Positions 43,153 through 52,505 of a DNA stretch of 61,839 bases are shown piece after piece. The translations under genes and the position numbers were made by a program. Source of the DNA: Verrucomicrobiia bacterium (lineage in GTDB: Bacteria > Verrucomicrobiota > Verrucomicrobiia > Limisphaerales > UBA8199); NCBI GenBank assembly GCA_035946615.1, contig DASYZB010000154.1:1-61839 (forward strand), written 5' to 3'. The number at the start of each line of letters is the position of its first letter. The stretch's first letter is position 1. The notes beneath the pieces are model-generated. The model ran no database searches. It was given only the letters and a program-made list of their open reading frames with translations, and was not told where the DNA came from.

Positions 43153-46038
43153 ATGGAATACCTCCTGACGCTGCCGCCGCAAATGGCCGAGCAGTTTGGA
43201 GAGTTAGAAGGCAAATCACAGCCGCAATGGGTAGCGGCTTGTGACCCTGTTGGGCGCCCGCTCGGTTCGGGTGGCGGGACGGCCCATCTGTTGGTTGAGG
43301 CCTGGCGGCGAAATGCCTCCGGTAAACCGTTTGGTTCCTGGCTGCTGCACGGCCAGAAGCTGATCATTCACGCCGGCGGCCAGAGCAGGCGCTTGCCGGC
43401 CTACGCGCCCGCAGGCAAGTTGCTCATGCCCGTACCCGTTTTCCGCTGGGCGCGCGGCCAGCGGCTGGACCAAACGCTGCTGGACCTGCAATTGCCCTAT
43501 TACGAGCGGGTCCTGGCCCACGCGCCGGAAGCCGCCGCGCTGATCACCAGCGGCGATGTGCTCCTTCGATTTGCTCCCACGCTTCCGCCTTTCCCAAAAG
43601 TCGATGTGCTGGGGTTGGGGATGTGGCTGGAACCCGAGAAGGCGCAGGATTTCGGCGTCTTCTTCTCGACGCGCAACCAGCCCGGCCAATTGGAATTCTT
43701 CCTTCAAAAACCATCGGCTGCACGAATCCGGGAGTTAGCCGAGGAGTACCTCACACTGGTGGACACCGGGATGTGGCTCTTGAGCGAGCGGGCAATTCGT
43801 GTGCTGATGGAGCGGTGCGGATGGGACGAGCGACGCCAGGAGTTCGCAGGCGCAGCCACTGCGCCCTATGAACTTTATGCGCAATTTGGGCTGGCATTGG
43901 GCAAGTCCCCTGTGGCGCCTGACCCAGCCGTCAATGCCCTCACCTGCGCGGTCGTGCCTTTACCCGAAGCCCAATTCTTTCACTTTGGCACAAGCGCGCA
44001 AATGATCGAATCGGTATCGAGCTTGCAAAACCTTGTGCTGGACCAGACCAAATTGGGGATGGCAGGCGCGCGCCGGCATCCGGACCAGGTGACCCAGAAT
44101 TCGCAGGTCGATGTGCCGCTGCGTCGCGAAGGCAATCACACCCTTTGGATTGAAAACAGTGTCGTGCCGTCTTCCTGGCGGCTGGCATCCGAGCATGTCA
44201 TCACCGGGGTCCCGGAGAACGATTGGAGCCTGGAGCTCCCGCCCGGGGTGTGTCTGGATTTCGTGCCGGTAGGGACGGACGATTTTTGCGTCCGGGCCTA
44301 TAGTTTCAAAGACAGATTTGCCGGGAGATTTGGCGGAGAGGAAACCCGCTGGCTCGGGCGGCGGCCACAACACTGGCTCACCGCGCGCGGCCTCAAACCG
44401 GAGGACTGCGGAATTGATTTGGGAGATGATATCCAGGCATGCCAACTCTTTCCGGTTCTCTCGAAGGAGCAACTTCAAGGCTCCTTCATCGAATGGCTTT
44501 TCACCTCGGAACCGGCGCCCAATGAGAAACTGAGCGCACTGTGGCGCAGCCTGCCACGTTTTTCAGCTCAAGAGCTTTGCCAACGGGTCAATCTGCCTCG
44601 GCTTTATGCCCAGCGAGGACGCTTACGCAACGGCTGCCTGCTCCCGATGCTCAAGAACTTCCGTTCGAGCGTTTTTTTTAGACTGGACCTTGAAGGCACC
44701 GCTCGCGCCTTTGCGGCTACGGGAAACGAAGTGCCCACTTTATCCTTGGACGGCCATGCCGACCCGATGCAACCGGTCCACGGCCGAATGTTTCGCTCGG
44801 CTGTTTTGAGGCATCGGCAGGCTCCCTCCTGGCAGGAGTTCGAGCAGTCGGCTTTTGCGAAACTGCGGGAGTTGCTCATCCACGAGGCCCAACTCTCGCC
44901 TACGACGCCGCGCTGCGCCATTAAAGAGGATCAGATTGTCTGGGCTCGCAGTCCTGTCCGCTTCGACCTGGCGGGAGGCTGGACCGACACACCGCCTTAC
45001 TGCATCGAGTATGGCGGCAAGGTGCTAAACCTTGCCGTGAACCTAAACGGGCAGCCGCCAGTCCAGGTCTTTGCCAGGGTTTGCCAGCGGCAAGAGATCG
45101 TCCTCCATTCCATTGATTTGGGCGCCGAAGAACGTGTGCGGACATACGCGGAGCTGGACACTTTTGGCACACCGCAGAACCCGTTTGCTTTGCCCAAAGC
45201 AGCGCTGGCGCTGGCGGGATTTCTGCCTCGGTTCAACGCCTCAGCGCGTTTCTCGAGTCTGGAGAAGCAGCTTGAGGGTTTTGGCGGGGGGATCGAGTTG
45301 TCCTTGCTCTCGGCGATTCCGAAAGGGTCGGGGCTGGGCACCAGCAGCGTTCTGGCGGCAACCGTGCTCGCAGCCCTGAGCGATCTGTGCGGGTTGGGGT
45401 GGGACCGACACGTCCTGTTTACGCGCACCTTGGCGCTGGAACAGATGCTCACCACCGGTGGCGGTTGGCAGGACCAGGCCGGGGCGCTGTTCCGCGGGAT
45501 TAAGTTGATTGAGACCGCGCCGGGCCTGGCCCAGCAACCGACCTTGCGCTGGCTCCCGGACCACTTGTTCGGCCACGAGTACGCCAACCGCTCCATCCTT
45601 CTCTATTACACTGGCCTGACACGCCTCGCCCGCAATGTTCTGGGGGAAATTGTTCGTGGGCTTTTTCTAAATTCACCGGCGCACCTGGAGATCATCCAGG
45701 AAATTGGGCAGAACGCGGAATTTGCCGGGGCCGCCATTCAAAAGTGCAATTACGCGATGCTCGTGGATGCGGTGCGCCGGAGTTGGGCGCTCAATCAACG
45801 GCTTGACCCAGGCACAAACCCGCCGCCGGTGCGGGAAATCCTGGGCAGGGTCCAGGATGAGGTCGCCGCAGCCAAATTGTTGGGGGCGGGCGGGGGAGGC
45901 TACCTGCTGTTGTTTGCCGAGGACGAAACCGCCGCTGCGCGGATCAAACAGAAGCTGATCCGGCACCCGCCAAATGCGCGCGCCCGCTTTGTCGATTTTG
46001 CAGTCTCGGAAACCGGACTCGAACTGACACGAAGCTGA
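43153..46038 (+). CDS. fkp: Bifunctional L-fucokinase/GDP-L-fucose pyrophosphorylase (FKP)
   Basis: A 961-residue fusion close to the 949 residues of Bacteroides FKP. The N-terminal pyrophosphorylase half has D-P-V-G-R-P-L-G-S-G-G-G-T-A (about residues 30-43). The C-terminal GHMP kinase half has R-S-P-V-R-F-D-L-A-G-G-W-T-D-T-P and the ATP loop P-K-G-S-G-L-G-T-S-S. It converts L-fucose to fucose-1-phosphate and GDP-fucose, the donor for fucosylated surface glycans. The start at 43153 is chosen because M-E-Y-L-L-T-L-P-P aligns with the Bacteroides start; the frame opens earlier with TTG at 43057. Confidence 0.93.
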   Translation: MEYLLTLPPQMAEQFGELEGKSQPQWVAACDPVGRPLGSGGGTAHLLVEAWRRNASGKPFGSWLLHGQKLIIHAGGQSRRLPAYAPAGKLLMPVPVFRWARGQRLDQTLLDLQLPYYERVLAHAPEAAALITSGDVLLRFAPTLPPFPKVDVLGLGMWLEPEKAQDFGVFFSTRNQPGQLEFFLQKPSAARIRELAEEYLTLVDTGMWLLSERAIRVLMERCGWDERRQEFAGAATAPYELYAQFGLALGKSPVAPDPAVNALTCAVVPLPEAQFFHFGTSAQMIESVSSLQNLVLDQTKLGMAGARRHPDQVTQNSQVDVPLRREGNHTLWIENSVVPSSWRLASEHVITGVPENDWSLELPPGVCLDFVPVGTDDFCVRAYSFKDRFAGRFGGEETRWLGRRPQHWLTARGLKPEDCGIDLGDDIQACQLFPVLSKEQLQGSFIEWLFTSEPAPNEKLSALWRSLPRFSAQELCQRVNLPRLYAQRGRLRNGCLLPMLKNFRSSVFFRLDLEGTARAFAATGNEVPTLSLDGHADPMQPVHGRMFRSAVLRHRQAPSWQEFEQSAFAKLRELLIHEAQLSPTTPRCAIKEDQIVWARSPVRFDLAGGWTDTPPYCIEYGGKVLNLAVNLNGQPPVQVFARVCQRQEIVLHSIDLGAEERVRTYAELDTFGTPQNPFALPKAALALAGFLPRFNASARFSSLEKQLEGFGGGIELSLLSAIPKGSGLGTSSVLAATVLAALSDLCGLGWDRHVLFTRTLALEQMLTTGGGWQDQAGALFRGIKLIETAPGLAQQPTLRWLPDHLFGHEYANRSILLYYTGLTRLARNVLGEIVRGLFLNSPAHLEIIQEIGQNAEFAGAAIQKCNYAMLVDAVRRSWALNQRLDPGTNPPPVREILGRVQDEVAAAKLLGAGGGGYLLLFAEDETAAARIKQKLIRHPPNARARFVDFAVSETGLELTRS

Positions 46039-46106
46039 GGGCCGGGACTTGGTGACTGAGATTGTAAAACTTGAAATTTCCGGGCTGATGGCAAAGGATG
46101 TGCGGG

Positions 46107-48749
46107 ATGAAACTCGACTTCCGGGCAAAAACCAAGGCCCTCTTCATACTCCATGCAACGGCGGCGGCCTTAGGCCTGATGCTGGCCGTAGCGCGAACCC
46201 CTGCGGCTCAAAGCGACTCCGCATTGCGTCCCCCCTCGGTGCCGCTTGTCGCCTGCGACCCTTATTTCAGCATCTGGTCGCCGGCGGATAAATTGACCGA
46301 TGCCGATACGGTTCATTGGACGGGCAAACCGAATCGGCTCACCAGCCTGGTGCGGATTGATGGGAAGGGATTTCGCATCCTGGGCAAGGAACCGGCCGCC
46401 GTTCCCCCGCTGCCTCAAACCGGACTGCAGGTGCTCCCCACACGCACCATCTACACTTTTGAGGGTCAAGGCGTGCAGTTGACCTGCACGTTCATGACCG
46501 CCGCACTGCCCGATGACCTCATGATTTACTCGAGGCCACTGGCTTATCTGAGCTGGGCGGCTTCGGCGACTGACGGGCACGAGCACCAGGTCCAGGTTTA
46601 TTTCGATGCGGCCCCGGAGATCGCCGTCAACGATCCAAAATCGCAGCAGGTCGTAACCGTGAAGCCACAGATCGAGGGTCTGGAGGTGCTGGGTGTCGGC
46701 TCCCTCGACCAGCCGGTGCTGGAGAAGAAGGGCGATAATTTGCGGATTGATTGGGGACATTTTTATGTGGCTGCGAAGGGCGCACCAATCAAATCAGAAT
46801 CGGGTGGCTCGGGACAGAGGGCCTGGATTTGGGCTGAGGCGCAGCCGGAAACCTGGGCCAATCAAGGGGCACTCCCTTTCCCGGCGTCCGCCGGTCAACA
46901 GGCAGGCTCTGGCGACGGTCCTCAACGCCTCGCATTTTATTTCAACCTGGGCAAAATTACCTCCGCCCCCGTTTCCCGCTGGCTGATGCTTGCCTACGAC
47001 GACGAGTATTCGATCCAGTATTTTAAACACAACCTCCGCCCTTACTGGCGCCGCAACGGTGATGACGCCGCCGCTCTCCTGAAGAAGGCCGCTGCAGAAT
47101 ACGAATCACTCAAAAGCCGATGCGAGAAGTTTGACGCGGACTTCATGGCTGGGCTCACAAAGGCCGGTGGTGAAAAATACGCGCGGCTTTGCGCGCTGGC
47201 TTATCGCCAATGCTACGCCGCAAACAAAGTCGTGGCCGATGCCAATGGCCAGCCGCTCATGTTTCCCAAGGAGAATTTCAGCAACGGCTGCATCGGGACA
47301 GTCGATGTCATTTATCCGATGTCGCCGCAGTTCCTTTTGTTCAGTCCGTCATTGGCCAAGGCGATGCTGGCGCCCATCCTGGACTACGCTGCCTCGCCGC
47401 GCTGGCGTTGGCCCTTTGCCCCGCATGATCTCGGCACCTATCCGTTGGCCAATGGACAGGTCTATGGCGGGGGCGAACGCACCGAGCGCGATCAGATGCC
47501 GGTCGAGGAGACTGGTAACATGCTGTTGATGCTGGGTGGCCTGGCCCAAGTCGAAGGCAACGCCGATTTCTGCTCGAAGTACTGGCCGGTCCTCAAGAAA
47601 TGGGCCGATTACCTCAAAGCCAAAGGTTTTGATCCGGAGAACCAGCTTTGCACCGACGACTTTGCCGGCCATTTGGCCCACAACGTCAATCTCTCTGCCA
47701 AGGCCATCTGCGGCCTGGGGGCGTTCGCGAAGCTTTGCGCCATGCGCGGCGAGCAAGGCGAGGCTGGCGAGTTGATGAACCTGGCCAAGAGTTTTTCCGC
47801 GCGTTGGGTGAAGGAAGCCGATGATGGCGATCATTTCCGGCTCGCGTTCGATAAGCCCGGCACCTGGAGCCAGAAATATAATCTGGTTTGGGACCGCATC
47901 CTGGGCCTGAATCTCTTTGCCGATTCGGTCCGCCGCAAAGAAATGGACTTCTACAAAACCAAACAAAACGAGTTCGGCCTGCCGCTCGATAATCGCAAAC
48001 AATATACGAAGCTCGACTGGACACTCTGGACGGCGACCCTGACCCAGGAGCGCCCTGATTTTGAAGCCCTGGTCGCGCCCATCTGGCGTTTTTTAAATGA
48101 AACCCCAAACCGCGTTCCAATGACCGATTGGTTTTGGACACAGAACGCCCGGCAAACCGGCTTTCAAGCACGCTCGGTCGTGGGCGGAGTTTTTCTTCAA
48201 ATGCTCTATGATACCGCTGGGTGGAAACAATGGGCCGAACGCGACAGGACCAAAGCGGCAAACTGGGCGCCGTTTCCGAAGCCGCCCAAGATCGTGGTGG
48301 TCATTCCCACGTCGGAAGAGCGGCCCATGGGCTGGCGCTACACGACTCAACCGCAGGCCGTGGGTTGGTTCCAACCCGACTTTGACGACTCGTCATGGAA
48401 AGAAGCCCCTGGGGGTTTTGGCACCGAGGGGACTCCCGGCGCCGTGGTGCGCACCGAGTGGAACACGGCGGACATCTGGCTGCGCCGCGAGTTTACGCTG
48501 CCAGCGGGCAAGTGGACTGACATCGAGTTGCGGGTGCATCACGATGAAGACGCCGAGATTTATTTGAATGGCGTGCAGGCCGCCAGGCTTCCAGGGTTTA
48601 TCACAGAATATGAAACCGTCCCGATGAAGCCCAAGGCCCAGAGGGCCCTCAAACCCGGCAAGAATGTGCTGGCCGTGCATTGCCATCAAACGACAGGCGG
48701 CCAGTATATCGATGCCGGCCTGGTCGAGGTGCAATCGAGCAATAACTGA
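46107..48749 (+). CDS. Secreted glutaminase A-like protein (DUF5127/DUF4965/DUF1793) with C-terminal galactose-binding-like domain
   Basis: An 880-residue exported protein (signal near residues 10-35, ending A-A-Q-S). The N-terminal beta-sandwich (R-P-P-S-V-P-L-V-A-C-D-P-Y-F-S-I-W) and the alpha/alpha barrel (Y-R-Q-C-Y-A-A-N-K, N-G-C-I-G-T-V-D-V-I-Y-P, H-D-L-G-T-Y-P, E-E-T-G-N-M-L) are typical of the family named after fungal glutaminase A and common in glycan-degrading bacteria. Residues about 730-880 add a beta-galactosidase-type sugar-binding fold (F-D-D-S-S-W-K-E-A, L-R-R-E-F, I-Y-L-N-G). The real substrate is uncertain; glycan cleavage is as likely as glutamine. An MFS transporter gene follows 20 bp later. 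Confidence 0.78.
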   Translation: MKLDFRAKTKALFILHATAAALGLMLAVARTPAAQSDSALRPPSVPLVACDPYFSIWSPADKLTDADTVHWTGKPNRLTSLVRIDGKGFRILGKEPAAVPPLPQTGLQVLPTRTIYTFEGQGVQLTCTFMTAALPDDLMIYSRPLAYLSWAASATDGHEHQVQVYFDAAPEIAVNDPKSQQVVTVKPQIEGLEVLGVGSLDQPVLEKKGDNLRIDWGHFYVAAKGAPIKSESGGSGQRAWIWAEAQPETWANQGALPFPASAGQQAGSGDGPQRLAFYFNLGKITSAPVSRWLMLAYDDEYSIQYFKHNLRPYWRRNGDDAAALLKKAAAEYESLKSRCEKFDADFMAGLTKAGGEKYARLCALAYRQCYAANKVVADANGQPLMFPKENFSNGCIGTVDVIYPMSPQFLLFSPSLAKAMLAPILDYAASPRWRWPFAPHDLGTYPLANGQVYGGGERTERDQMPVEETGNMLLMLGGLAQVEGNADFCSKYWPVLKKWADYLKAKGFDPENQLCTDDFAGHLAHNVNLSAKAICGLGAFAKLCAMRGEQGEAGELMNLAKSFSARWVKEADDGDHFRLAFDKPGTWSQKYNLVWDRILGLNLFADSVRRKEMDFYKTKQNEFGLPLDNRKQYTKLDWTLWTATLTQERPDFEALVAPIWRFLNETPNRVPMTDWFWTQNARQTGFQARSVVGGVFLQMLYDTAGWKQWAERDRTKAANWAPFPKPPKIVVVIPTSEERPMGWRYTTQPQAVGWFQPDFDDSSWKEAPGGFGTEGTPGAVVRTEWNTADIWLRREFTLPAGKWTDIELRVHHDEDAEIYLNGVQAARLPGFITEYETVPMKPKAQRALKPGKNVLAVHCHQTTGGQYIDAGLVEVQSSNN

Positions 48750-48769
48750 GACGCCACACCCGGCGTACC

Positions 48770-50101
48770 ATGAACGACCCCGCGATCAGGACCGCCGACA
48801 GCCAAAGACTCAGGGCCGCCGGTGGTTCAATCGCCAGGCGGGGCATTGCCAATTATCGCTGGGTCATTTGCGCGCTGTTATTTTTCGCCACCACTATCAA
48901 TTACATCGATCGGCAAATACTCGCCCTGCTCAAAGAAATCCTCGACCAAAAAATCGGCTGGACGAACGAGCAATTCGGGTTTGTAAACTCGGCTTTCCAA
49001 TTCTCCTACGGCCTGGGCCTGCTGGGCTTCGGATGGTTTGTGGACCGGTTCGGCACCAAGCTCGGTTACGCAGTGTCCATCGCCGCCTGGAGCGTCGCGG
49101 CGGCTTCCCATGCCCTGGTGGGCAGTGTCAGCGGGTTCCTCGCCGCCCGCGCCGCCCTCGGTTTGGGCGAGTCGGGTAACTTCCCTTCTGCGGTGAAGGC
49201 CGTGGCGCTGTGGTTCCCCAAACGCGAGCGGGCGTTTGCAACCAGCATCTTCAACGCCGGCACCAATGTCGGACCATTGATTGCGCCGCTGCTTATTCCG
49301 GCAATGGCTTTTGCGTGGGGCTGGCAATCCACCTTCCTGGCCGCCGGCGCAGCCGGGCTGCTTTGGCTCTTTCTTTGGATTCCCTTTTATGATGCGCCCG
49401 ATAAAAGCCGGTATGTAACTCAAGCGGAGCTCGATATGATAGCGGATGCCAGGCAAGAGGTTCATCAAAAGGTCTCTTGGCTGGGCCTGCTGAGATACCG
49501 CCAAACCTGGTCGTTCATTTTGGCCAAGTTTCTCACGGACCCTGTTTGGTGGTTTTTCCTGATTTGGTTGCCGGATTTTTTCAGGCAGACGCGCGGCCTG
49601 GACATCCGCAAGAGCTGGATTCATCTCGTGACGATTTATGGGATCGTCACCGTGCTGAGTATTTTTGGCGGGTGGATAACCGGCTATCTCACCCAAAAGG
49701 GCTGGAGCGTCACCCGCGCTCGCAAAACCGGGATGCTCATCTTCGCCCTCTGCGTGGTGCCGGTCCTGGCCGTCAGCCGGGTAGGTGATTGGGCGGCGGT
49801 GTTGCTCATTGGCGTGGCGGCCTCGGCGCACCAGGCCTGGTCTGCCAACCTCTTTACGACGGTATCGGATATGTTTCCCAGCCAGGCTGTCGCTTCCGTG
49901 GTTGGCATCGGCGGAATGGCTGGGTCGGTCGGTGGTTTTATCTTTCCAATCGTTGCCGGGGGGATGCTGGACCATTTCAAAGCAGTCCAGAATATTCGGG
50001 CGGGCTATGCCATCCTGTTCGGCATTTGCGCGTGCGCGTACGTGGTGGCCTTCGTCCTGAATCACCTCCTGGCGCCGCGTTACGAACCAATCGAGTTGTA
50101 A
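48770..50101 (+). CDS. MFS transporter, anion:cation symporter family (ExuT-like)
   Basis: A 443-residue inner-membrane transporter with 12 hydrophobic segments. N-Y-R-W-V-I-C-A-L-L-F-F-A-T-T-I-N-Y-I-D-R is the opening of hexuronate/glucarate-type symporters, and G-L-G-E-S-G-N-F-P-S-A in helix 4 agrees. Substrate is probably a sugar acid, by family only. It sits between two secreted glycan-active genes (20 and 36 bp spacings), suggesting one transcription unit 46107-52483 for use of a plant-type glycan. Confidence 0.87.
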   Translation: MNDPAIRTADSQRLRAAGGSIARRGIANYRWVICALLFFATTINYIDRQILALLKEILDQKIGWTNEQFGFVNSAFQFSYGLGLLGFGWFVDRFGTKLGYAVSIAAWSVAAASHALVGSVSGFLAARAALGLGESGNFPSAVKAVALWFPKRERAFATSIFNAGTNVGPLIAPLLIPAMAFAWGWQSTFLAAGAAGLLWLFLWIPFYDAPDKSRYVTQAELDMIADARQEVHQKVSWLGLLRYRQTWSFILAKFLTDPVWWFFLIWLPDFFRQTRGLDIRKSWIHLVTIYGIVTVLSIFGGWITGYLTQKGWSVTRARKTGMLIFALCVVPVLAVSRVGDWAAVLLIGVAASAHQAWSANLFTTVSDMFPSQAVASVVGIGGMAGSVGGFIFPIVAGGMLDHFKAVQNIRAGYAILFGICACAYVVAFVLNHLLAPRYEPIEL

Positions 50102-50137
50102 AAAAGGGCGCTTATCCCGCACGCTGCAGTCGCAATT

Positions 50138-52483
50138 ATGAACTTTTTATTTCGAGCCACTTCTTTCCGCGCTGCGCTTTTGCTGGCATCCTCTCTTTGC
50201 TCGGTCACCGCCTCGTCTTCCTTGACTCTCTGGTACACCAAACCCGCCGAAAAGTGGGTCGAGGCCATTCCTATTGGCAATGGACAGCTTGGGGCCATGG
50301 TCTTTGGTGGCGTCACAACCGAGCGCCTCCAGCTTAACGAGGACACTCTCTGGACCGGGCAGCCGCATGAATACCAGCACGAGGGTGCGGCCAAGTACCT
50401 GCCAACGATCAGGCAACTGCTGTTTGAGGGCAAACAGAAGGAAGCCGAGGACCTCGCCGAGAACCAGTTCATGAGCGTGCCGCTTCACCAAAAAGCCTAC
50501 CAGCCTTTCGGCGACCTGCGCCTATTCTTCCCCGGCCACACCAATGCCATTAATTACCGGCGCGAGCTCAATCTGGAAACCGCCGTCGCCAAGGTCAGCT
50601 ATGAAGCCGGCGGTGTGCGATTTGAGCGGCGCTTTTTTGCGAGTTATCCGGACCGGGTGATTGTCTGTTCGATCGAGGCAGACAAGCGGGGCAAGGTTGG
50701 TTTCATCGCCAAGCTCGACAGCCCGCATGCAGCGGCTCGGATTTTGAGGCGCGGTGGCGATCAACTTGCATTAGTTGGCGAAGTCCAATCGGGCGGCATC
50801 CGCTTCGAATCACGTGTCCGGGTTATCGCGCGTGGCGGCAAGATAACCGTAAACGACGATGTCATTAGCGTTCAAGGGGCCGACTCGGCCCTGATTTGGC
50901 TTTCAGCCGCCACAAGTTTCAGGAATTACCACGATATCAGCGCCGACCCGGCGGAACGGTGCGAGGCCGTTATGAAGGCGATTGCGGGAAAGAGCCTCGC
51001 CACCCTGCTAAGGAGACACGAGGCCGATTACCAGAAGCTATTCCGTCGAGTGGCGCTTGATCTCGGTTCCTCCGAGGCCTGCCAGCTTCCGACCAATCAG
51101 CGCCTCAAGCAGGCGGCTACAGAATCTGACCCGCAGCTTGCGACCCTTTATTTTCAGTTTGGCCGCTATCTGCTGATCGCCAGCAGCCGGCCCGGGGGAG
51201 AGCCGGCCAATCTCCAGGGCCTTTGGAACGATAAACTGGAACCGCCCTGGGACAGTAAGTGGACCGTCAACATCAATACCGAAATGAACTACTGGCCGGC
51301 GGAGGTCTGCAATTTGTCCGAATGCGCCGAGCCGTTGTTTGATTTGATTGCTGATTGCGCTGTGACGGGTGAAAAGACGGCTAAAGCTCATTATAATGCG
51401 CGTGGCTGGGTCCTGCACCACAACACGGACATCTGGCGCGGCACGGCGCCCATCAACGCCTCAAATCACGGCATCTGGGTCACCGGCGGGGCCTGGCTTT
51501 GCCATCATCTCTGGGACCACTACCTGTTCACGGGCGACACCGAATTCCTGAAGACCCGCGCCTATCCCATCATGAAAGAGGCTGCCCTGTTTTTCACCGA
51601 TTTCCTCGTGCGCGACCCCAAAACCGGCTGGCTCATAAGCGGGCCGTCCAACTCCCCTGAGGAAGGCGGTTTGGTTATGGGCCCGACGATGGACCATCAG
51701 ATCATTCGCGACCTGTTCGCCAACACAGCCCAGGCAGCGACCTTGCTGGGCGTGGACGCGGACCTCGCCGCCAAGCTCACCACGATGCGCCGCCAAATCG
51801 CTCCGAACCAAATCGGCAAATATCACCAACTCCAGGAATGGCTCGAAGACAAGGATGATCCAAATAACCAACACCGGCATTGCTCCCATTTATGGGCGGT
51901 GTATCCCGGCTGGGAGATCACCCCGCGCGGAACGCCCGAACTGTGCGCGGCGGCAAAGCAATCGCTCATTTTCCGTGGCGACGGCGGAACCGGCTGGAGC
52001 AAGGCCTGGAAAATCAATTTCTGGGCCAGGTTCCAAGACGGGGACCACGCGCACAAGATGCTGGCCGAGGCGCTTTCGGGGAACACTTTTCCCAATCTGT
52101 TCGACGCGCATCCGCCCTTCCAGATTGACGGCAATTTCGGCGGCACAGCCGGCATAGCCGAAATGCTTCTCCAGAGTCATGAGGTCCAGTCCAAAACTGC
52201 GCAAGACGACGGCAGCCGAGGCACATCGAGAATAGAGGGAGAGCGGGATGTCGAGTTGCTACCGGCCCTGCCTAGCGCCTGGCCGAGCGGGTCGGTCAAA
52301 GGCTTAAGAGCGCGCGGCGGGTTCGAGATGGATTTAACCTGGCGCGATGGGAAGCTGACCCGCGCCACCGTCCGTTCCCTGCTGGGCAATCCCTGCAGGC
52401 TGCGGCTCGGAGAAAAGATGGTCGAGTTATCAACCCGCCGTGGAAGGTCGTATTCCTTTGACGGCGAATTACGCAGACTCTGA
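50138..52483 (+). CDS. Secreted alpha-L-fucosidase, glycoside hydrolase family 95
   Basis: A 781-residue enzyme with an N-terminal signal ([11 protein letters not shown]). The GH95 fold is clear: [36 protein letters not shown] (catalytic Asn pair), [13 protein letters not shown] and [14 protein letters not shown] (catalytic Asp). GH95 enzymes release alpha-1,2-linked L-fucose, and some act on L-galactose. Probably periplasmic. With FKP and the fuculose-type aldolase in the same window, fucose release is the most likely role. Confidence 0.93.
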   Translation: MNFLFRATSFRAALLLASSLCSVTASSSLTLWYTKPAEKWVEAIPIGNGQLGAMVFGGVTTERLQLNEDTLWTGQPHEYQHEGAAKYLPTIRQLLFEGKQKEAEDLAENQFMSVPLHQKAYQPFGDLRLFFPGHTNAINYRRELNLETAVAKVSYEAGGVRFERRFFASYPDRVIVCSIEADKRGKVGFIAKLDSPHAAARILRRGGDQLALVGEVQSGGIRFESRVRVIARGGKITVNDDVISVQGADSALIWLSAATSFRNYHDISADPAERCEAVMKAIAGKSLATLLRRHEADYQKLFRRVALDLGSSEACQLPTNQRLKQAATESDPQLATLYFQFGRYLLIASSRPGGEPANLQGLWNDKLEPPWDSKWTVNINTEMNYWPAEVCNLSECAEPLFDLIADCAVTGEKTAKAHYNARGWVLHHNTDIWRGTAPINASNHGIWVTGGAWLCHHLWDHYLFTGDTEFLKTRAYPIMKEAALFFTDFLVRDPKTGWLISGPSNSPEEGGLVMGPTMDHQIIRDLFANTAQAATLLGVDADLAAKLTTMRRQIAPNQIGKYHQLQEWLEDKDDPNNQHRHCSHLWAVYPGWEITPRGTPELCAAAKQSLIFRGDGGTGWSKAWKINFWARFQDGDHAHKMLAEALSGNTFPNLFDAHPPFQIDGNFGGTAGIAEMLLQSHEVQSKTAQDDGSRGTSRIEGERDVELLPALPSAWPSGSVKGLRARGGFEMDLTWRDGKLTRATVRSLLGNPCRLRLGEKMVELSTRRGRSYSFDGELRRL

Positions 52484-52505
52484 TTCTGCCTTTTTCGATC
52501 GGCTC

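Noticed and set aside
48878-50122. 414-codon minus-strand frame opposite the MFS gene
   Set aside because: It lies exactly over a clear 12-helix transporter and is Arg/Gly/Pro/His-rich, as expected for an antisense shadow.
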